Assembly (NCBI GenBank): GCA_004431415.1
Contig: QPMI01000511.1
Coordinates: 1 to 64,000, forward strand
Direction of reading: 5' to 3'
Length of the DNA stretch: 64,000 nucleotides
Origin: Cyanophora paradoxa
Lineage: Eukaryota; Glaucocystophyceae; Cyanophorales; Cyanophoraceae
Of the stretch, positions 21,516-34,700 are shown piece after piece. Position 1 is the stretch's first letter; each line of letters opens with the position of its first letter. The notes under the pieces are model-generated. The model was not told the DNA's origin. It was given only the letters and a program-made list of their open reading frames with translations, and searched no databases. The translations under genes were made by a program, and so were the position numbers.

Positions 21516-24500
21516 ATGGCGCTCCGCAGGGTTCGCGCACGAGCGCCTTGTCCCCCCCGCGGCCGCGCGCGCCAAATTGACCCCTAGGCCCGGCCTGCGT
21601 GCCGTACGCGTGCGCATGTGCGCAGGTGGCGATTGACGGGCCCCGTCGCTTCGCCGGCGCCCGCGCGGCCGTCGCTCTGGTCGCGCTGCTCGCTCTGTGG
21701 GGCGCGCGGCCGGTCGCGGGGAGCGTGGGCGCGGCCCCGGAGCTGCCGCGGGACTCGGCCGGCCTCGTCACCGACCTCGCCTCCCCCGGCTCCTACATCG
21801 TCGTGCGCCCCGCCGCGCCCCGCCGCGCTGCGAAAGGGGCGCGCGCCGCGCCTGAAGCCGCGCGGCCGCGCGCGCCGGCGCGCCGGCGCGCAGGCGTTCA
21901 AGGACGAGGCGGGCGGGGCGGGGCCGGGGCGGCGGCTGCTGGCGGGGACGTCGGCGCCGCGTCGGAGGCGCTCCTCGCGCGCCTCCGCCAGCGCGTCGCC
22001 GAGAAGCACGCCGCCCGCCTCGCCGCCTTCCGCGCCGGCGCCGGCAAGGACGGCGGCGGCGGCGGCGGCGGCGGGGGCGGCGTCTCGGACAAGGGCAAGG
22101 CGGGCGGGGCGGGGGCGCCGCCGGAGCCCGTGCTGGAGGTCGCGACCGTCTACCGCGCCGTCTTCCCGGGCTTCGCCGGCCGGTGCGGACCGCCCTGCGC
22201 CCCCCCGTCCCACGCGCGCCCCGCCCCGGCCCGGCCCGACGCGCGCGCGGGGGCGCCGGCAGGCTCTCGGAGGAGGTGGTGGAGGTGGCGAAGGCGGACC
22301 CCGAGGTGGCCTTCGTCGAGGAGGAGAAGCTCGTCCGCATCGCCCAGCACTCCCAGGCCCTCCGTGCCCGCCCCCGCCGCCCCCGCCTCCCGCGCGCGGC
22401 CCGCGGCCGACGGCGGGGCGCCGCAGCGCCCTGGAACCTCGATCGGATCGACCAGCGAAGCCCCGCGCGGGACTGCTCGTACACCTACAACTCGACCGGT
22501 GCTTCCGCCCCGCCGCGCTTCCAGATCCCGGGCCCGCCCCGCCCCGCTCCGGCGCCCACTGACGCCTCTGCGCAGGCTGCGGCGTGCACGTGTGAGCGCG
22601 GATCCGGAGCGGCCCCTCGAAGCGATCCCCGGCGGGGCCGGCGCCGCTGACGCCGGCGGGGCGGGGCAGGTACGTGGTGGACACGGGGATCTACGCGGCG
22701 CACGCCGAGTTCGAGGGCCGCGCCTCCATGGTCTTCGACGCCATCCGCGGCCCGCCCCGCCGCTCCCGCCGCCCGATCCCGCGCGCGTGATGCTGACGCC
22801 GCGAGCAGACAGCACCGACCCCAACTCGGCCGACTGCAACGGTGCGCCCCTTGGAGCGATCGCGACCCCCCCCCCCCCTCCCCTCCCCCCCCCCCCCCCC
22901 CTGCCCTCCAACTTGTCCCGACGCCGCGGGCGGGGCGCTCGCTCAGGGCATGGAACGCACTGCGCCGGGACGATCGGGTCGCGCTCGTACGGCGCCGCGA
23001 AGCAGGCCCGCCGTGCGCGCCCCCTCCGAGCCCGACTCGGACCTCTGCCTCCCGTCGCCGACGCGCGCGGGCGCGGGCGCCCCGCAGTGTACGGCGTCAA
23101 GGTCCTCAGCTGCAGCGGCTCCGGCACGAACGTGTGTCCAGGGCCGCGGCATCCGCTTTTTATCCGGCGCGCGGGACTGATCGCGGGCGGGCGTCTCGCG
23201 ATCGCCTTTGCAGACCGGCGTCGTGGCGGGCATGGACTACGTGATCCGCAACCACCGCAAGTGCGCCCCCCCTCCCCCCACTCCCCGGCGCTCGCCCCCG
23301 TCTCGAGCTCCGTGGCCAACGACGGCCGTGCTCGCGACCACAGGCCGGCCGTCATGTCGATGTCCCTCGGGGGAAGCGCGTCGGATTCTATCGACGCCGC
23401 CGTCGCGCGGTGCGCAACACGCACATGCATCCAGCCGTCCGCCGCGGGCGCGGGATCTCGCGATCGATGACGCTCGGTCTCGGCGCAGCGCCACTGACGC
23501 CGGCATCCTCGTCGTCGTCGCCGCCGGCAACGAGAACACCGGTGCGCCCCGCCGCTGCTCGTCCACGACCAGCTGTCGCCCGAAGGCCCCTCTCGGCCTG
23601 CATTGACGTCGACACGGCGGCCGCGGCAGACGCGTGCGCCGGCTCGCCGGCGCGGGCCCCCCCTGCGGTCACGGTCGGCGCGACGACGTCGTCGAACTGG
23701 CGCGCCTCGTACTCCAACTTCGGCGAGTGCGTCGACATCTTCGCCCCCGGGTCCGCCCCCCCGCCTCGAGTCTCTTCCTCTCCTATTCCGTGGTTCTTCA
23801 ACGTACAATCGGGAGCAGCTCCGCCGTCCCCTCGACGTGGATCGGGTCGCCGGGCGCGACGAACACGATCTCCGGCACCTCCATGGCCACCCCGCTGGTA
23901 GGCCGGCCGGCCCCCCTGCCAAGGCCGACGTGGAGGTTCTGATCACTATGATCACGGCCTCGATCGCGCGCAGGTCGCCGGCGTGGCGGCCCTGTACCTC
24001 GAGGCCTTCCCCGCGGCGACCCCGGCGCAGGTCACCGCCGCGCTGCTCGCCGCCGCCGCGCCGAACCAGACCGAGGACGTCGGCCAGGTCCGCTCCGCTC
24101 CGAGCGCTTCCGCCGTGCCCCGCCGCCTGAGCTCGCCGCTCTGACGAGGCGGGGCGCCAGGACTCGCCGAACCTCCTCCTGCAGTCGGTCGGGCTGCTGC
24201 CGGCGGAGTACCGGGGCGCGGACCAGTGCTGGCCCTGCCCGACGGCCTGCCTCAACGGGGGCCGCTGCGTGGCCGGCCAGTGCAGCTGCGGGGACGGCTG
24301 GTCGGGGGCCGCCTGCGAGAGCTACAGCCCGTGGGCGATCACGTCGCTCGGCTCCGCCGCCTCCTGCGCCACCTCCGTCGGCCTCGCCTCCGGCACCAGC
24401 CAGGCCCGCCCCCGCGCCCCTCCCGCCCTCGAGCTCGCCCCTCACGCCCCCCGAAGGCCGTCAACGTGGCGTGGACGTACGCGGGGCGCGAGGCGCGGGC

Positions 24501-27500
24501 CTCCGTGCAGCTCTCCCTCTACAGGGTCGCCGCCTCGGGCGTCGCCTCGCTGGCGCGCCCCCCTCCGCACCCCCTCCAGGCGTACCCTACATTCGTGTCT
24601 GAGGGGCTGCGCGGGCCAGGCGAGCGTGATCGCGGCGGAGCTGCCCAACTCGGCATCGGGCGGCTCGTACCAGTGGACGGTCCCCGAGGGGCTCCAGGGC
24701 TAGTGCGCCCGCCGCCCTGGGCTTCTGCCGGGCCGCCCTCCGCTGACGCGCCGGGCTCGGCAGCCACTTCCTGCGGATCTCGAGCGCAGAGCCGTTCCCC
24801 GCGAGCAGCGACAGCGCGCGCCTGTACATCGCCGCCGGCTGCGGCGCGCCTGTCGTGGACACCTGCTCGGCGCCGGCGCAGGTCGGCGACTTGAGCTCCT
24901 CCGTCATCTCCGACTCCGCCGGCCGCAAGGTGCAATCGAGGCTTCTCCTCAGCTGTTTCGTGATTCCTTGATTTGCATTAAGATGGCTTTGCCTCGTAAT
25001 CAGATGGCGCTCTTCCGCTTCGTGGCGCCGACCACGCGGTCCGTCATGTTCTCCACCTGCAACCCCGGCTCCGAGTTCGGTGCGCCTCCGGCTTTGAATT
25101 CCGAGACCCGTGTGCCGTGACGCCCGTGATCACAGACACAATGATAATGGCCTACAACAACTGCCCCGCAACGGGCAGCGGGGGCGCAATAGGCTCCAAC
25201 GGTGCGAACTCGTGCTCCTGTGCAAGCCGCTGAGCGCGCGCTGTGTGGCGCGGCTGTATCGATAGTAATCATATGCGCGGTGGCCCGCGACGCAGACGAC
25301 TCGAGAACATGCTCGATAAGAGGCACGCTGAGCGATCTGACACTGACTTTGACCGCGGGTGTCCCCATTTATGTGGCCGTCGTCGGTGCGAGCGCCTGCC
25401 CCTTCTTCAATTCAGTTCGAATTTCATACCTGTGCGACGCAGGCTACAACGGTGCGACCGGCAAATTCGAGTTCAGCATCAAGGACACCGTCTGCAGTGC
25501 GCTCCGTGGTTCTCGTTTATTTGCACATGCACATGCACTAAACAACCGCCTGCGCGCATTTTCAGACCCGCTCGCCACGCCGGCGCCGACCGCGCTCCCC
25601 GGAGCGTCGCCGTCGACGCCGCTCCCGACCCCGCCGGCCCTCGTCGCGCCTCGGCCCCCCGGGCCCACCCCGTCGCCCACGCCGCCGATCGTCAACTGCA
25701 ACACGTACACGGATGTCGGCCAGTGCCCGGCGACAACGTTCACCGGCACGACGGTCGGCGCGCAGAGCCGCCTCAACACGGGCCACGCCTCTGGCGAGGT
25801 CGTCTACAGCTTCACGCCCGCCACGGGCGGCTACAAGACCATCTCGCTGTGCTCGCCCAACACCGATTTCGACACGGTGCTCTCCGTCTTCGCGGGGTGT
25901 CCCGGCCCCTCCTCCCTCCCTCTCGCTATGGACAACGACGGCTGTGGCGTCGGAAGCGGCTCGGCCTCGGGTCGCGCCTCCCTCATCCGACTCGCCGCCA
26001 CCGCTGGGATGCAGTACACCATTGCCGTCGAAGGTATCTGGTCGATGCATATGTCGCCCGTGAGATGCAAATCGCTACCCCGCGCTCAGCAGCTTCAACC
26101 TCGCAGGTTACGGCAATGCCTCAGGGCGCTTCGAGCTGACCATCGTCGACCATTCCTGCCCAAACACGCCCTCTGTGAGCGACTCGCCCGCCGTGCAGTC
26201 CTGCGGGCCCGTCGTTGTGAGCTCGACTGTTGGGCGGCCGAATTTGTTATTGGTACGCATTCTACCTTTTTAAGCTGTGCAAATCTTGAAAGACCTAACC
26301 GCTCGCATCCGCAGCAATATTGGGCGTCCCCGGAAGCGTATTTCGTTTTCGCGGTCCCCACTCAGCGCACCGTCACCGTGTCTCTGTGCTCCAGTCTCAC
26401 GAACTTCGACAGCTTCTTGCACGTGTTCGCGGGTGATTCTGGCTGCTGTTCCCGCCTTCGGCTTCCGGCTCCGTCTGACCTCGCTCGTTCGGAAGGCGAT
26501 CCCCTCAGAGGGCCCGCCGCCCGTCGCGTCGTCTATGACGGTCAGCGCCCCCCTGTCGGGGGTTTTGCATTTCGGTGCTGATGTTATGCATTTATTTGCG
26601 TGCGCATAGACGACGGCTGCGGCGGAACGGTGGCCTCCCGCGCGTCATTCGTGGCCTCTGCCAACACCAACTACACCATCGTCGTCGAGGTCGCGACCGC
26701 CGGCGCCCCCATTGCGTAGCCAACATTGTAGTGTTAAAATCTTTGACGCGTGGGGGCGCTGCAGGGCTTTGCCAACTTCGCGGGCACCTTCGCCATGCAG
26801 ATCACCGACAGCGCCTGCTCCGCGTGTGCGTGGGCGCCGTCCCGCCACGCGCCTCCGTCGTTGCGGTCGCCCTGACGTGCGGCGCGGCAGCAGCTACGAC
26901 TCCGACGCCCGCTCCGACGACGCCGCCTGTCGCGTCGACGCCGCCGCCCCGGCCAACCGCGACGCCGACCCCGCCCCCGCCTGCCTCCACGCCGGCCGCC
27001 ACCCCGCCCCCCTCCGCCACGCCCCCGCCGAACTGCGACGCGCTCCCGGTCTTCCCGGCGACCTGCGAGGCGCCCGCCGTGACGGGTAGCACGGTCGGCG
27101 CCCCGAGGCTCCCGAACCGAAGCTCGGGCGCGGCCCTCTTCGTGTACACGGCCGCGACGGCCAAGACCGTCCGGCTGAAGACCTGCGGCCCTCTGACCAC
27201 CTTCGGTGCACACGCGACCGCCGGCGCTCCCAGACAGAAGGCGCGGGGCGGGCGGGGCTGACGGGGCCGCGGCCGCCCGCAGACACGGTCCTCGCGGTGT
27301 ACAGGCAGGACCAGTGCCCGTTCACGAACGCCGGGGCCGCCCCCGTGGTCACCAACGACGACGCGTGCGGGCGCCAGTCGATCGTGTCGCTGGCGGCCGA
27401 GGCCGGCGTTCCGTACCTCGTCACCGTGAGCGGCTTCAACTCGGCCCGCGGCAACTTCAGCCTCGCCCTTGAGGACCCCGCCTGTGCGCGGAGATTCAAT

Positions 27501-30500
27501 CGGTGTATATCTGACCTGCCGCTCTTCTGATCGGTACGTGTCCGCTCGCAGGCCCGCCGCCGGAGAACTGCACAGCGGCCGCGCCGGCGGCGGCGCCGTC
27601 GTGCGGGGGCCCCGTCGTGGGCTCGACGGTCGGGGCGGTGCGGCGCCTCCCGGGGGCGGCGGTGCCCGCCTCGCACGCGGCCTTCACGAGCCCCGACGCG
27701 CTCTACACGCTCCGCTTCCCGACCGCGCGCTCCGTCTCCGTGAGCCTCTGCGAGGCGACCTCCGGCTCCTTCGACACCGTCCGCCCGCCGCCTCCCGCCC
27801 CGCATCCGCACCCGCCGGCGCCGCTGACGCTCCCCGAGGTCCTGTACGTCTTCCGCGGCTGCCCGCTGGTCGACACGCCCATCCGCGTCGCCGACAACGA
27901 CGGTGCGCCTCCGATGCGGCGCCCCCGCCTCGAAGCCCTCCAGGGCGGCGACCGGCCGACGCCACATTTAATCCTCGCCGCAGACGGCTGCCCCGGCTCG
28001 CGGCGCTCGCAGCTGGCCTTCAGCGCCGATGCGGGCGTCGAGTACTGGGTCGCCGTCGCCGGTTCGGATTCGCCTCCTCGCCTTCGGCCTCGCCTCGGCA
28101 CGCGTATGGGATGGACCCTGACCCCGGGCCCCCGCAGGGTACGGCTCGGCGTCGGGGACGTTCGTGATGCGGGTCACGGACAGCGTCGCCTGTCCTGCTG
28201 CGACGCCGACGCCGACGCCCCTGCCGGCTCCCACTTCGAGCCCCGCCGCGCCGCCTCCCGCCGGCGAGCCGGCCAACGGTGCGCTGCGAGCTCCACCACA
28301 CTCTGCCCCCACGCAATCGCGAACGCCGTCGAACGCCGCCCGGCGGTCGCAGGGACGGTGTGCGGGGCGGGGCGGCTCGAGGTCTGCTCGAGCGTGCGCA
28401 ACAGCACCGCCGGCCTCCCGAACCGCTACCGCCGCTTCTACAACAGCCCGGAGAACATCTGGGGCTTCGTCGCCCCGCGCTCCACGTGCGCGCCCCCTCC
28501 CGCCGTATTGCCTCCGGCCACGGCTGCTGAGAATGATCCGTCGCCGCGGGCAGCTCGTACGTCTTCTCGCTGTGCGGGGCCGGCTCGACGTACGACACGT
28601 TCCTGTCGCTGCACCGCGGCTGCCCGCTGGAGCCCGACTCGGCGCTTGTCGCCTCGAACGACGACGCCTGCTCCCGCCAGTCCCGCCTCACCGCCACCCT
28701 CGCCGCCGGCGTCTGGTGCGCGCGCTCCCGAGCGCATCCAGCCCTTGTTGGTTTTCGAGTTTTGCGCCTGCTGACCTCTTCCGCGCTGGCGACCAGGTAC
28801 ACGCTGGTCGTCGAGGGGTTCGCGCTGCTCGCGCTGTCGCGCGCCGAGCATGATATAGCTAAGGCTGCGCGCGCAGGTACTCGCTGGCGAGCGGGAACTA
28901 CAGCCTCGCGGTCACGTACGGCGACGGCTCCTGCGGCGCCGTCGCCCCCGCCCCGGCCCTCGCCTCGGCCACCCCCGAGCCGGCGCCGGCCGCGAGTTCG
29001 GAGAGCGCCGGCGCCGCGGCGACGATGCTGAAGGGCCCCGAGCCGGAGGCCTTCCTCGCCTCCAGCGCCCCGTCCGCGGCCGGCGCCTCCCTCGGCGCCG
29101 CGGTCGTCAGGGCGGCCTCCGACTCGGCCGACTCGGCCTCCGGATCCGCTTCGGGGCCCGCCGCGTGCTCCGACCTCCCCTCGCTCTCGCCCTGCAAGGC
29201 CCCCTCCGTCTACGGCTCCACCCTCGGCTCCCCCTCCCGCTTCTTCCCGGGCTTCTCCGGCGCCGCCTACTCCCTCTCCGTCCCCACGCCCCGCACCCTC
29301 GCGATCACGCTGTGCGGCGCGGCGCCGCCGGCGGCCGACCTCATGCTCGGGGTCATGGCCGGCTGCGACCTCTCCACCTTCACCTTTGACCGTGCGCGCG
29401 CGGCAGAGCGCAGAGCGCCCGCGGCGCGCCGCGGCTCTAACGGCCCGCGCGGCTTCCGGTGTGCAGACAGCGGGTGCGGCGGGGGCGCGTACGGGGCGAG
29501 CGTGCAGGGGACCTTCCTGCCGGGCGTCTCCTACCAGATCCTCGTCGAGGGTGCCCGCGCCCGCCCGCGCCCGCCCGCTCTGTTGGGTGGCGACGTCGGC
29601 CGAGCGCGGGGGCGCCAGGGTGGCGGGCGGAGAGCGCCGGCGCCTTCCACCTCACCGTCGACTCGAAGGACGCCTGCGGTGCCCACGCGCCCTCCCAATG
29701 AATTCGCTGTCACCCGTCTGTCTAGCCCTAGTTCTGTCTACGAGCAGCAGCGCTTCGCTCGCCGACGCAAGCGCACGGCAGGCGAGGCGGCCCCGGCGAT
29801 CCGCGACGTGGACGAGAGCATCGCCCGCGGCGTCCCCGTCCTCGACTCCACCGCCCCCGCACCCGCGGGGCAGGGCCAGGGCGGCCCCGCCTCGCAGCCC
29901 CAGCCGAGCGCCGCGCCGGCCGCCCCGGCGCCCCCGCCTGCCGCCGGCCCCGCCTCGAGCTTGCCGGCCGGCAGCGCCGGCCAAGGCGGCGCCGGCAGCG
30001 CCGGCCCCGCCCCTCCCGCCTCGGGCGACGCCCTAGCCAGCGCCGGCGCCTCCGCTTCTAACGGTGCCCCCGCCGCCCGTCCCCCCTCGAGCCGCCGGAC
30101 GCCGCCCCCTGACCCCTCACATCGCAGACCTGACCAAGTCCGCCGCCGCCGCCGTCGCCGGCCCCTCGGCGCCCGTGCAGGCCGCCTCCTCCGCCTCCGC
30201 CCCCGCCTCGGCCGCCGAGGAGGCCCAGCCCCTCTCCGCCGCCCCCCCCTCCTCTTCCCCTCGGGTCTCTCGAGCGGGGCGACGGCGGCGGCGGCGGCGG
30301 GGGCGGCGGTGGCGGCGGTGGCGGCGGTGGCGGCGGGGCTGCTCGTCTACCGGCGCTACGTGGCGGCGCCCGACCCGCGCGCCATCGCCCCCGAGCTCCT
30401 CTCCGTCGTCCCCTCCGACCGCGAGCGCGCCGCCGCCGCCGCCGCCGCCGCACCCGCCGCCCCCGCGCAGGCCGCCCTGCAGGGCGCCGGCAGCGCCGCT

Positions 30501-30932
30501 CCGGTGGTGTACATCGGGGGCACCCTCGAGGGCGCCGACTCGGCCCCCTTCGCCTCCCGCCGCCGCCCCTCCCTCGGCCGCTCCGGCTCCAGCGCCGGCG
30601 GCCTGGGGCGCTCGGGAGCGGGCTCGGGCGCGCCGGGTCGGCCGCCCTGAGCCGCACCTCCTCCTCCGCCCTCAGCCGCGCCGGCTCTGCCGTCGTCCAC
30701 CGGTGCGCCCCGCGCGCCCGCGCCCGCGCTCGCAGCGCCAGATCGATATCCATCCGAAGAGCTCACCGCCCTCCCCGGCAGGGCGGCGCCCGGGGCGGGG
30801 GCGGCGGGGCCGCCGGAGGCGCTGCGGGGGCCGCGGGGCAACGTGCACGTGCAGGAGCGCGGCCGCGACGCCGAGGAGGACGCCGTCGTGGGGCCCTTCC
30901 CCGCCCACCCGCACGCCCCCGGCGAGCCGTAG
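21516..30932 (+). CDS. Secreted, membrane-anchored subtilisin-like protease (S8A) with EGF and repeated beta domains
   Basis: A 9.4-kb gene. The proposed start at 21516 (MALRR) joins by a GT-AG intron to [14 protein letters not shown] and a hydrophobic signal peptide, [20 protein letters not shown] propeptide-like part ([28 protein letters not shown]) precedes a proteinase K-type domain with [26 protein letters not shown] (Asp), [11 protein letters not shown] (His), [28 protein letters not shown] (Asn) and [17 protein letters not shown] (Ser). The triad is complete. An EGF-like unit follows: [20 protein letters not shown] (about 24,249-24,310). Then come at least seven repeats of about 100 residues (25,000-29,560), with motifs such as [29 protein letters not shown] and NDDACGRQS; these resemble bacterial PPC beta domains. 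After a Pro/Ala-rich stalk, one helix ([20 protein letters not shown], about 30,300) and a cytoplasmic tail end at 30932. It is probably a cell-surface or secreted protease; substrates are unknown. Confidence 0.92.
24960..29580 (+). repeat. Repeated PPC-like beta domains within the protease gene
   Basis: At least seven degenerate coding repeats share one layout: (Y/F)-x-F-x-(V/A)-P-T-x-R-(T/S)-V, then S-L-C or T-L-C, then (F)-D-(T/S)-x-L-x-V-(F/Y)-x-G-C, then N-D-(D/G)-x-C-G, then A-G-(V/M)-x-Y-x-(I/V)-x-V-x-G. Clear examples lie near 25,020, 25,800, 26,340, 27,130, 27,700, 28,450 and 29,260. Each repeat is split by its own small introns at similar places, which fits internal duplication of an exon set. 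The resemblance to pre-peptidase C-terminal domains is my inference from motif order. Confidence 0.75.
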
Positions 30933-31701
30933 CGCCCCTGCGCCTCCGCTCGTGCGCCCGCGATCAGTAGTGCTTAGAGGCTTTCGAGAGTTCTTTGTGT
31001 TCCGCAGTTTCCGCAGATATTATATAGTTTAATACTTAAATATGCACAAAATGAAGCGCGTACTTGCAATTGTAATATCAAGACGTCGACTCAGTGGACG
31101 TGTCCGTTACTAGCTTAGTTTAAATTTGGTCGAACTTGCAGGCTCGAATGGAAGTTCTCTCGAATTCGAAATTCGAATGGAGATCAATCCAGGCTATAGC
31201 CTTTAGTCTGTCGATCGTTAGGTTAACGTTAGTCGGTCGCATCGTGGCTTTCTTTTTAAGAAATCAAAATACAAACAAGGGATCGGATCTTTCGATTCAA
31301 AAAGCATATGGATGCGCAGCGGATTCACGTACTCGTGATCATGATCAGCCGGCGGCCCGGCGCCCGGCGGCCTGGCATTGTACGTTTATGCAATGGCCCG
31401 GCGGCCCAGTGGTTGCAAGTGGAGCATCCTGGTCCGGACTGCGGGGCCAGGGCCGGGCCATGTATGGCCGGATCATGAGGCCTGCCAGGCCTGGTCATGA
31501 TCAGGAGGCTCAGCAGCTGCAGCTGCAGTTTGCAATTGTGCACGGCCACCCTCGAACATTACTTCCGATCGCCGTGCACTGCAGCTGCGCTGCGGCACCC
31601 ATTGGCTTCTTAGTTCTTATTGTACAGCCAGCCATCGCGAACGATCGCAGTGCATCCTGGTCTCCGCGATTCGGTTCTCACAGGGGCGCGCGGGCGAGGC
31701 G
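30933..31701. other. Intergenic spacer between convergent genes
   Basis: About 770 bp between the 3' ends of the protease and ABC1K genes. It is AT-richer, with ttatatagtttaatacttaaatatgc near 31,020. It is also rich in palindromes, for example gtgatcatgatcag (31,336), ctgcagctgcagctgcag-like runs (31,514) and gcaattgtgcac (31,532). No gene or RNA was recognised. Confidence 0.55.
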
Positions 31702-34700
31702 CTACTGTGCACTGCGGGCCTGGGGCGGCATGGCGCCCCGCGCGAGCGCCGCCGCCGCCGCCGACGCCGCCGTCGCCAGCAGCGGGCCCCCCGGGGTCTG
31801 CGGCGGGGCGTGAGGGCCGTACGAGTACAGGGCGGGGCGGGGCGGGGGCGGGACGCGCGGCGGGGGACTCGCGGAGGGCGCGGGAGACGTTGGAGGCGAC
31901 GGAGGAGGCGGCCACGCGGATCAGGTCGCCGTCCACCTCCCCCTGCCCCCGGGGTGAGCGAGGGGGGCGAGGCGCGGGGCGCGGGGCGGGGAGCGGCGCG
32001 TGCCTTGAGGAGATCCCAGAGGCGGCGGAGCTCCTCGAGGTGGAGGCGGTCGTCCTCCGTGAGGGCGTTCACGAGCTCGCGCCGCAGGAACGCCCCCTCG
32101 GGGCCCATCACGTAGTCGATCGCCAGCCGCGCCGTCGGCTTCAGGTCCAGCCCGCCCCCGAGCATCGCGATCCCGATCAGGTTCTCCAGGCGGCCCCACT
32201 GGAACCGCCCGTCCTTGAACAGCACCTGGCCCCCGCCCGCGTGAGGGGGGCGCAGGGGGGCGGGGGCGCAGGGGGGCGGGGGCGGGGGCGCGGACCTCGA
32301 TGAGGCGCCGGCGGAGGCGCGGGGACTCGTCCGTCAGCAGCCGCGTCGCCACGTACGGGTACGCCACCTGCGCCGCTGTCAGGAGGCCCGTCCGGGGTAC
32401 GCAAGGGGCAAGGGGCACGGCGACGCGCCTCCAGGATCCGGAAGTCGGGGTTCAACGCAAGCGAGATGCCCTGCGGGGGAGATTCGCGGTTAGCAGCGGA
32501 GTTGAAGCGGCGGCCGGCGGCGCGGGGGCGGGGCGGGCCTCCTGGACGAGCAGGGAGCGGATGACGAGGGCGAACTCCGCGGGGACGCGGAAGGGGTACC
32601 TGGCGGGCGCGTCAGGGGCGCCGGCTCGGGGGGCGGGCGGCGGGCGGCGGGCGGGGGGGGACCGGTAGACGAGGTCGGAGAAGCGGTCCGTGACGCTCTT
32701 GAAGTTGAAGTCGCGCACCTGGGGGGAGCGCGGGGGGGTGGGGGGTGAGCAGCGAGCGGGCGGGAGGGCGAAAGGGCGGGGGGAGGGGGGCGGACCGACT
32801 CGCCGATGGCGTCCTTCCAGATCTTGCGGAGGGCGGGCACGATCGTCGCCACCTCCGTGTCCTGCCCGCCCGCCTCTCAGGCGGACCGAGGCGGGCGGGG
32901 GCGGGGGCGGGGGCGGGGCGGGGGCGGGCCTGGGGGAGGAACTTGAGCTTGACGAAGTCCTCGACAACGGCGAAGTAGTCCTCGTTCACTGCCCGGCGCC
33001 CCTCAGGCCCCCGAGGCCGGCGGGGCGCTGGCGGGGCGCACCGAGGTGCACGAGCGCGTCCACGAGGGTCTCCTTGGCTGCCGCCCAGCGCTCGGGCCCC
33101 GCGCACGGGGCGGGCGAGGCGGGGGAGGCGGGGCGGGGGCGGGCGGACCCTCCTGGGAGAGCTCGGCCATCATGCCGAAGTCGATGTACGCGAGGCGCCC
33201 GTCGCGCATCGCGAAGATGTTCCCCGGGTGCCTGGCGGGCGAGCTCGGCGCAGGGAGGGGCGGGGCGGGCGGGGCGGGGCGGACGGGTCGGCGTGGAAGA
33301 AGCCGTACTCGAGGAGCTGGCGGAGGCCGGCCGTCACCCCCACCCGGATCAGCTCGTTCGAGTCCAGCCCCGCCTGCCCCCGCCAGGCGAGGCCACGCCT
33401 CAGCGGGGCGGGCGGCGCGGGGCAGGGCGGGGCGCGCCTTTTCGACGTTGTCGGCGTCGTTGGCCTTGAAGCCGTCGATCCACTCGAGCACGAGCACCCG
33501 TCTGCCGAGGGCGGAGGCTCAGCGGGGGCTCAGCGGGGTCCCCATCCCTGGGGCGGGGCGGGGGCGGGGCGGGGCGTGCTTGGAGGAGAACTCGGGGTAG
33601 ACGTGGGGGATCTTGATGGTCGCGTCCCCCGCGAAGAGCGTCTGCCCGGCAAGCCTCAGCCGACGAGGAGGCGGAGGCCGGCGGGGCCCCCGGGTTCGCG
33701 GCCGGGGGCCGGGGTGCGGGGGCGGGCGGGGCGGGGGCGTGCCTCGAAGCGGGCGGCGTTGGCGGCCTCGAGGACGTAGTCGAGCTCGTCGAAGAGCGAG
33801 CGCCCGAACTCGTCCACGATCGCCGTCAGCTCGCACCTGCCCCCGGCCACCCTCAGCGCCCCCGAGCTCTGATGGGCGGGGCGGGGCGGCGCGGGGCGGG
33901 CCCGAGCTGGATGGGGAGGACGCGGGAGAGGGCGGGGGCGAAGGAGCGGAGCAGGTGGAGGTCGAGGAAGAGCGTCGGCTTGAGGCCCGGCCGCTGCACC
34001 TTGAGCGCCACCTCCTCCCCCGTCTTCAGCCGGCACCGGTACACCTGCCCCCCGATCCCCCGCGGTCACGCAGGGCTGGGGCGGGCGGGCCTCGCGCCGC
34101 GCCGCGCCGCGCCGCGCCCCCGGGCCCCGCCGCGGACCTGCCCGAGGGAGGCCGCGGCCACGGGCTCCGGGCTGATCTCGGAGAAGATCTGCAGGGGGCG
34201 GGGGTGAGGCGGGGAGGGGCGGCGGGGCCGGGGCCGGGGCCGGGGCCGGGCCTCGGAGGGCTCCCGCCCGATCTCCTCGCGGAAGGTCTGGAAGGCGATC
34301 TTGCAGTCGAAGCTCGGCAGCTGCCGCCCCGCCCGTCAGGCGGGCCCACGCGCGCACGGTGGCGGAGGGGCGGCCCGCCTGGTCCTGGAGGAGGACGAGC
34401 TCGTCGAGGTAGTCGCGCCGCACGAGGTCCGGCCGGCACGAGAGCGACTGGCCCAGCTTGATGTACGTCGGCCCTGCACCGCCCGAGCGTCCCGCGCGGC
34501 CCCTCCAGGCGGGTGAGGCGGGGCGCGGGGCGCACCGAGGCGCGTGAGGAGCCTCCGGAGGTACTCCGCCTGGTACCCGATCCGCTGCCGCCCCGCGCGT
34601 CAGGCCGGGCCCGGGGGCCCGGGGGCGCGGCGGGGCGGGGCGCCTGCTCGGTGCGGCCGGTCCAGGCGTCGAAGGCGACGATGCCGTAGAAGAGCCCGAA

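Noticed and set aside
22868-22902. Long C run interrupted by T
   Set aside because: It is the pyrimidine-rich body of a protease-gene intron, not a telomere or separate element.
22150-24255. 701-codon minus-strand open frame
   Set aside because: It is an Arg/Pro/Ala-rich shadow antisense to protease exons, with no domain.
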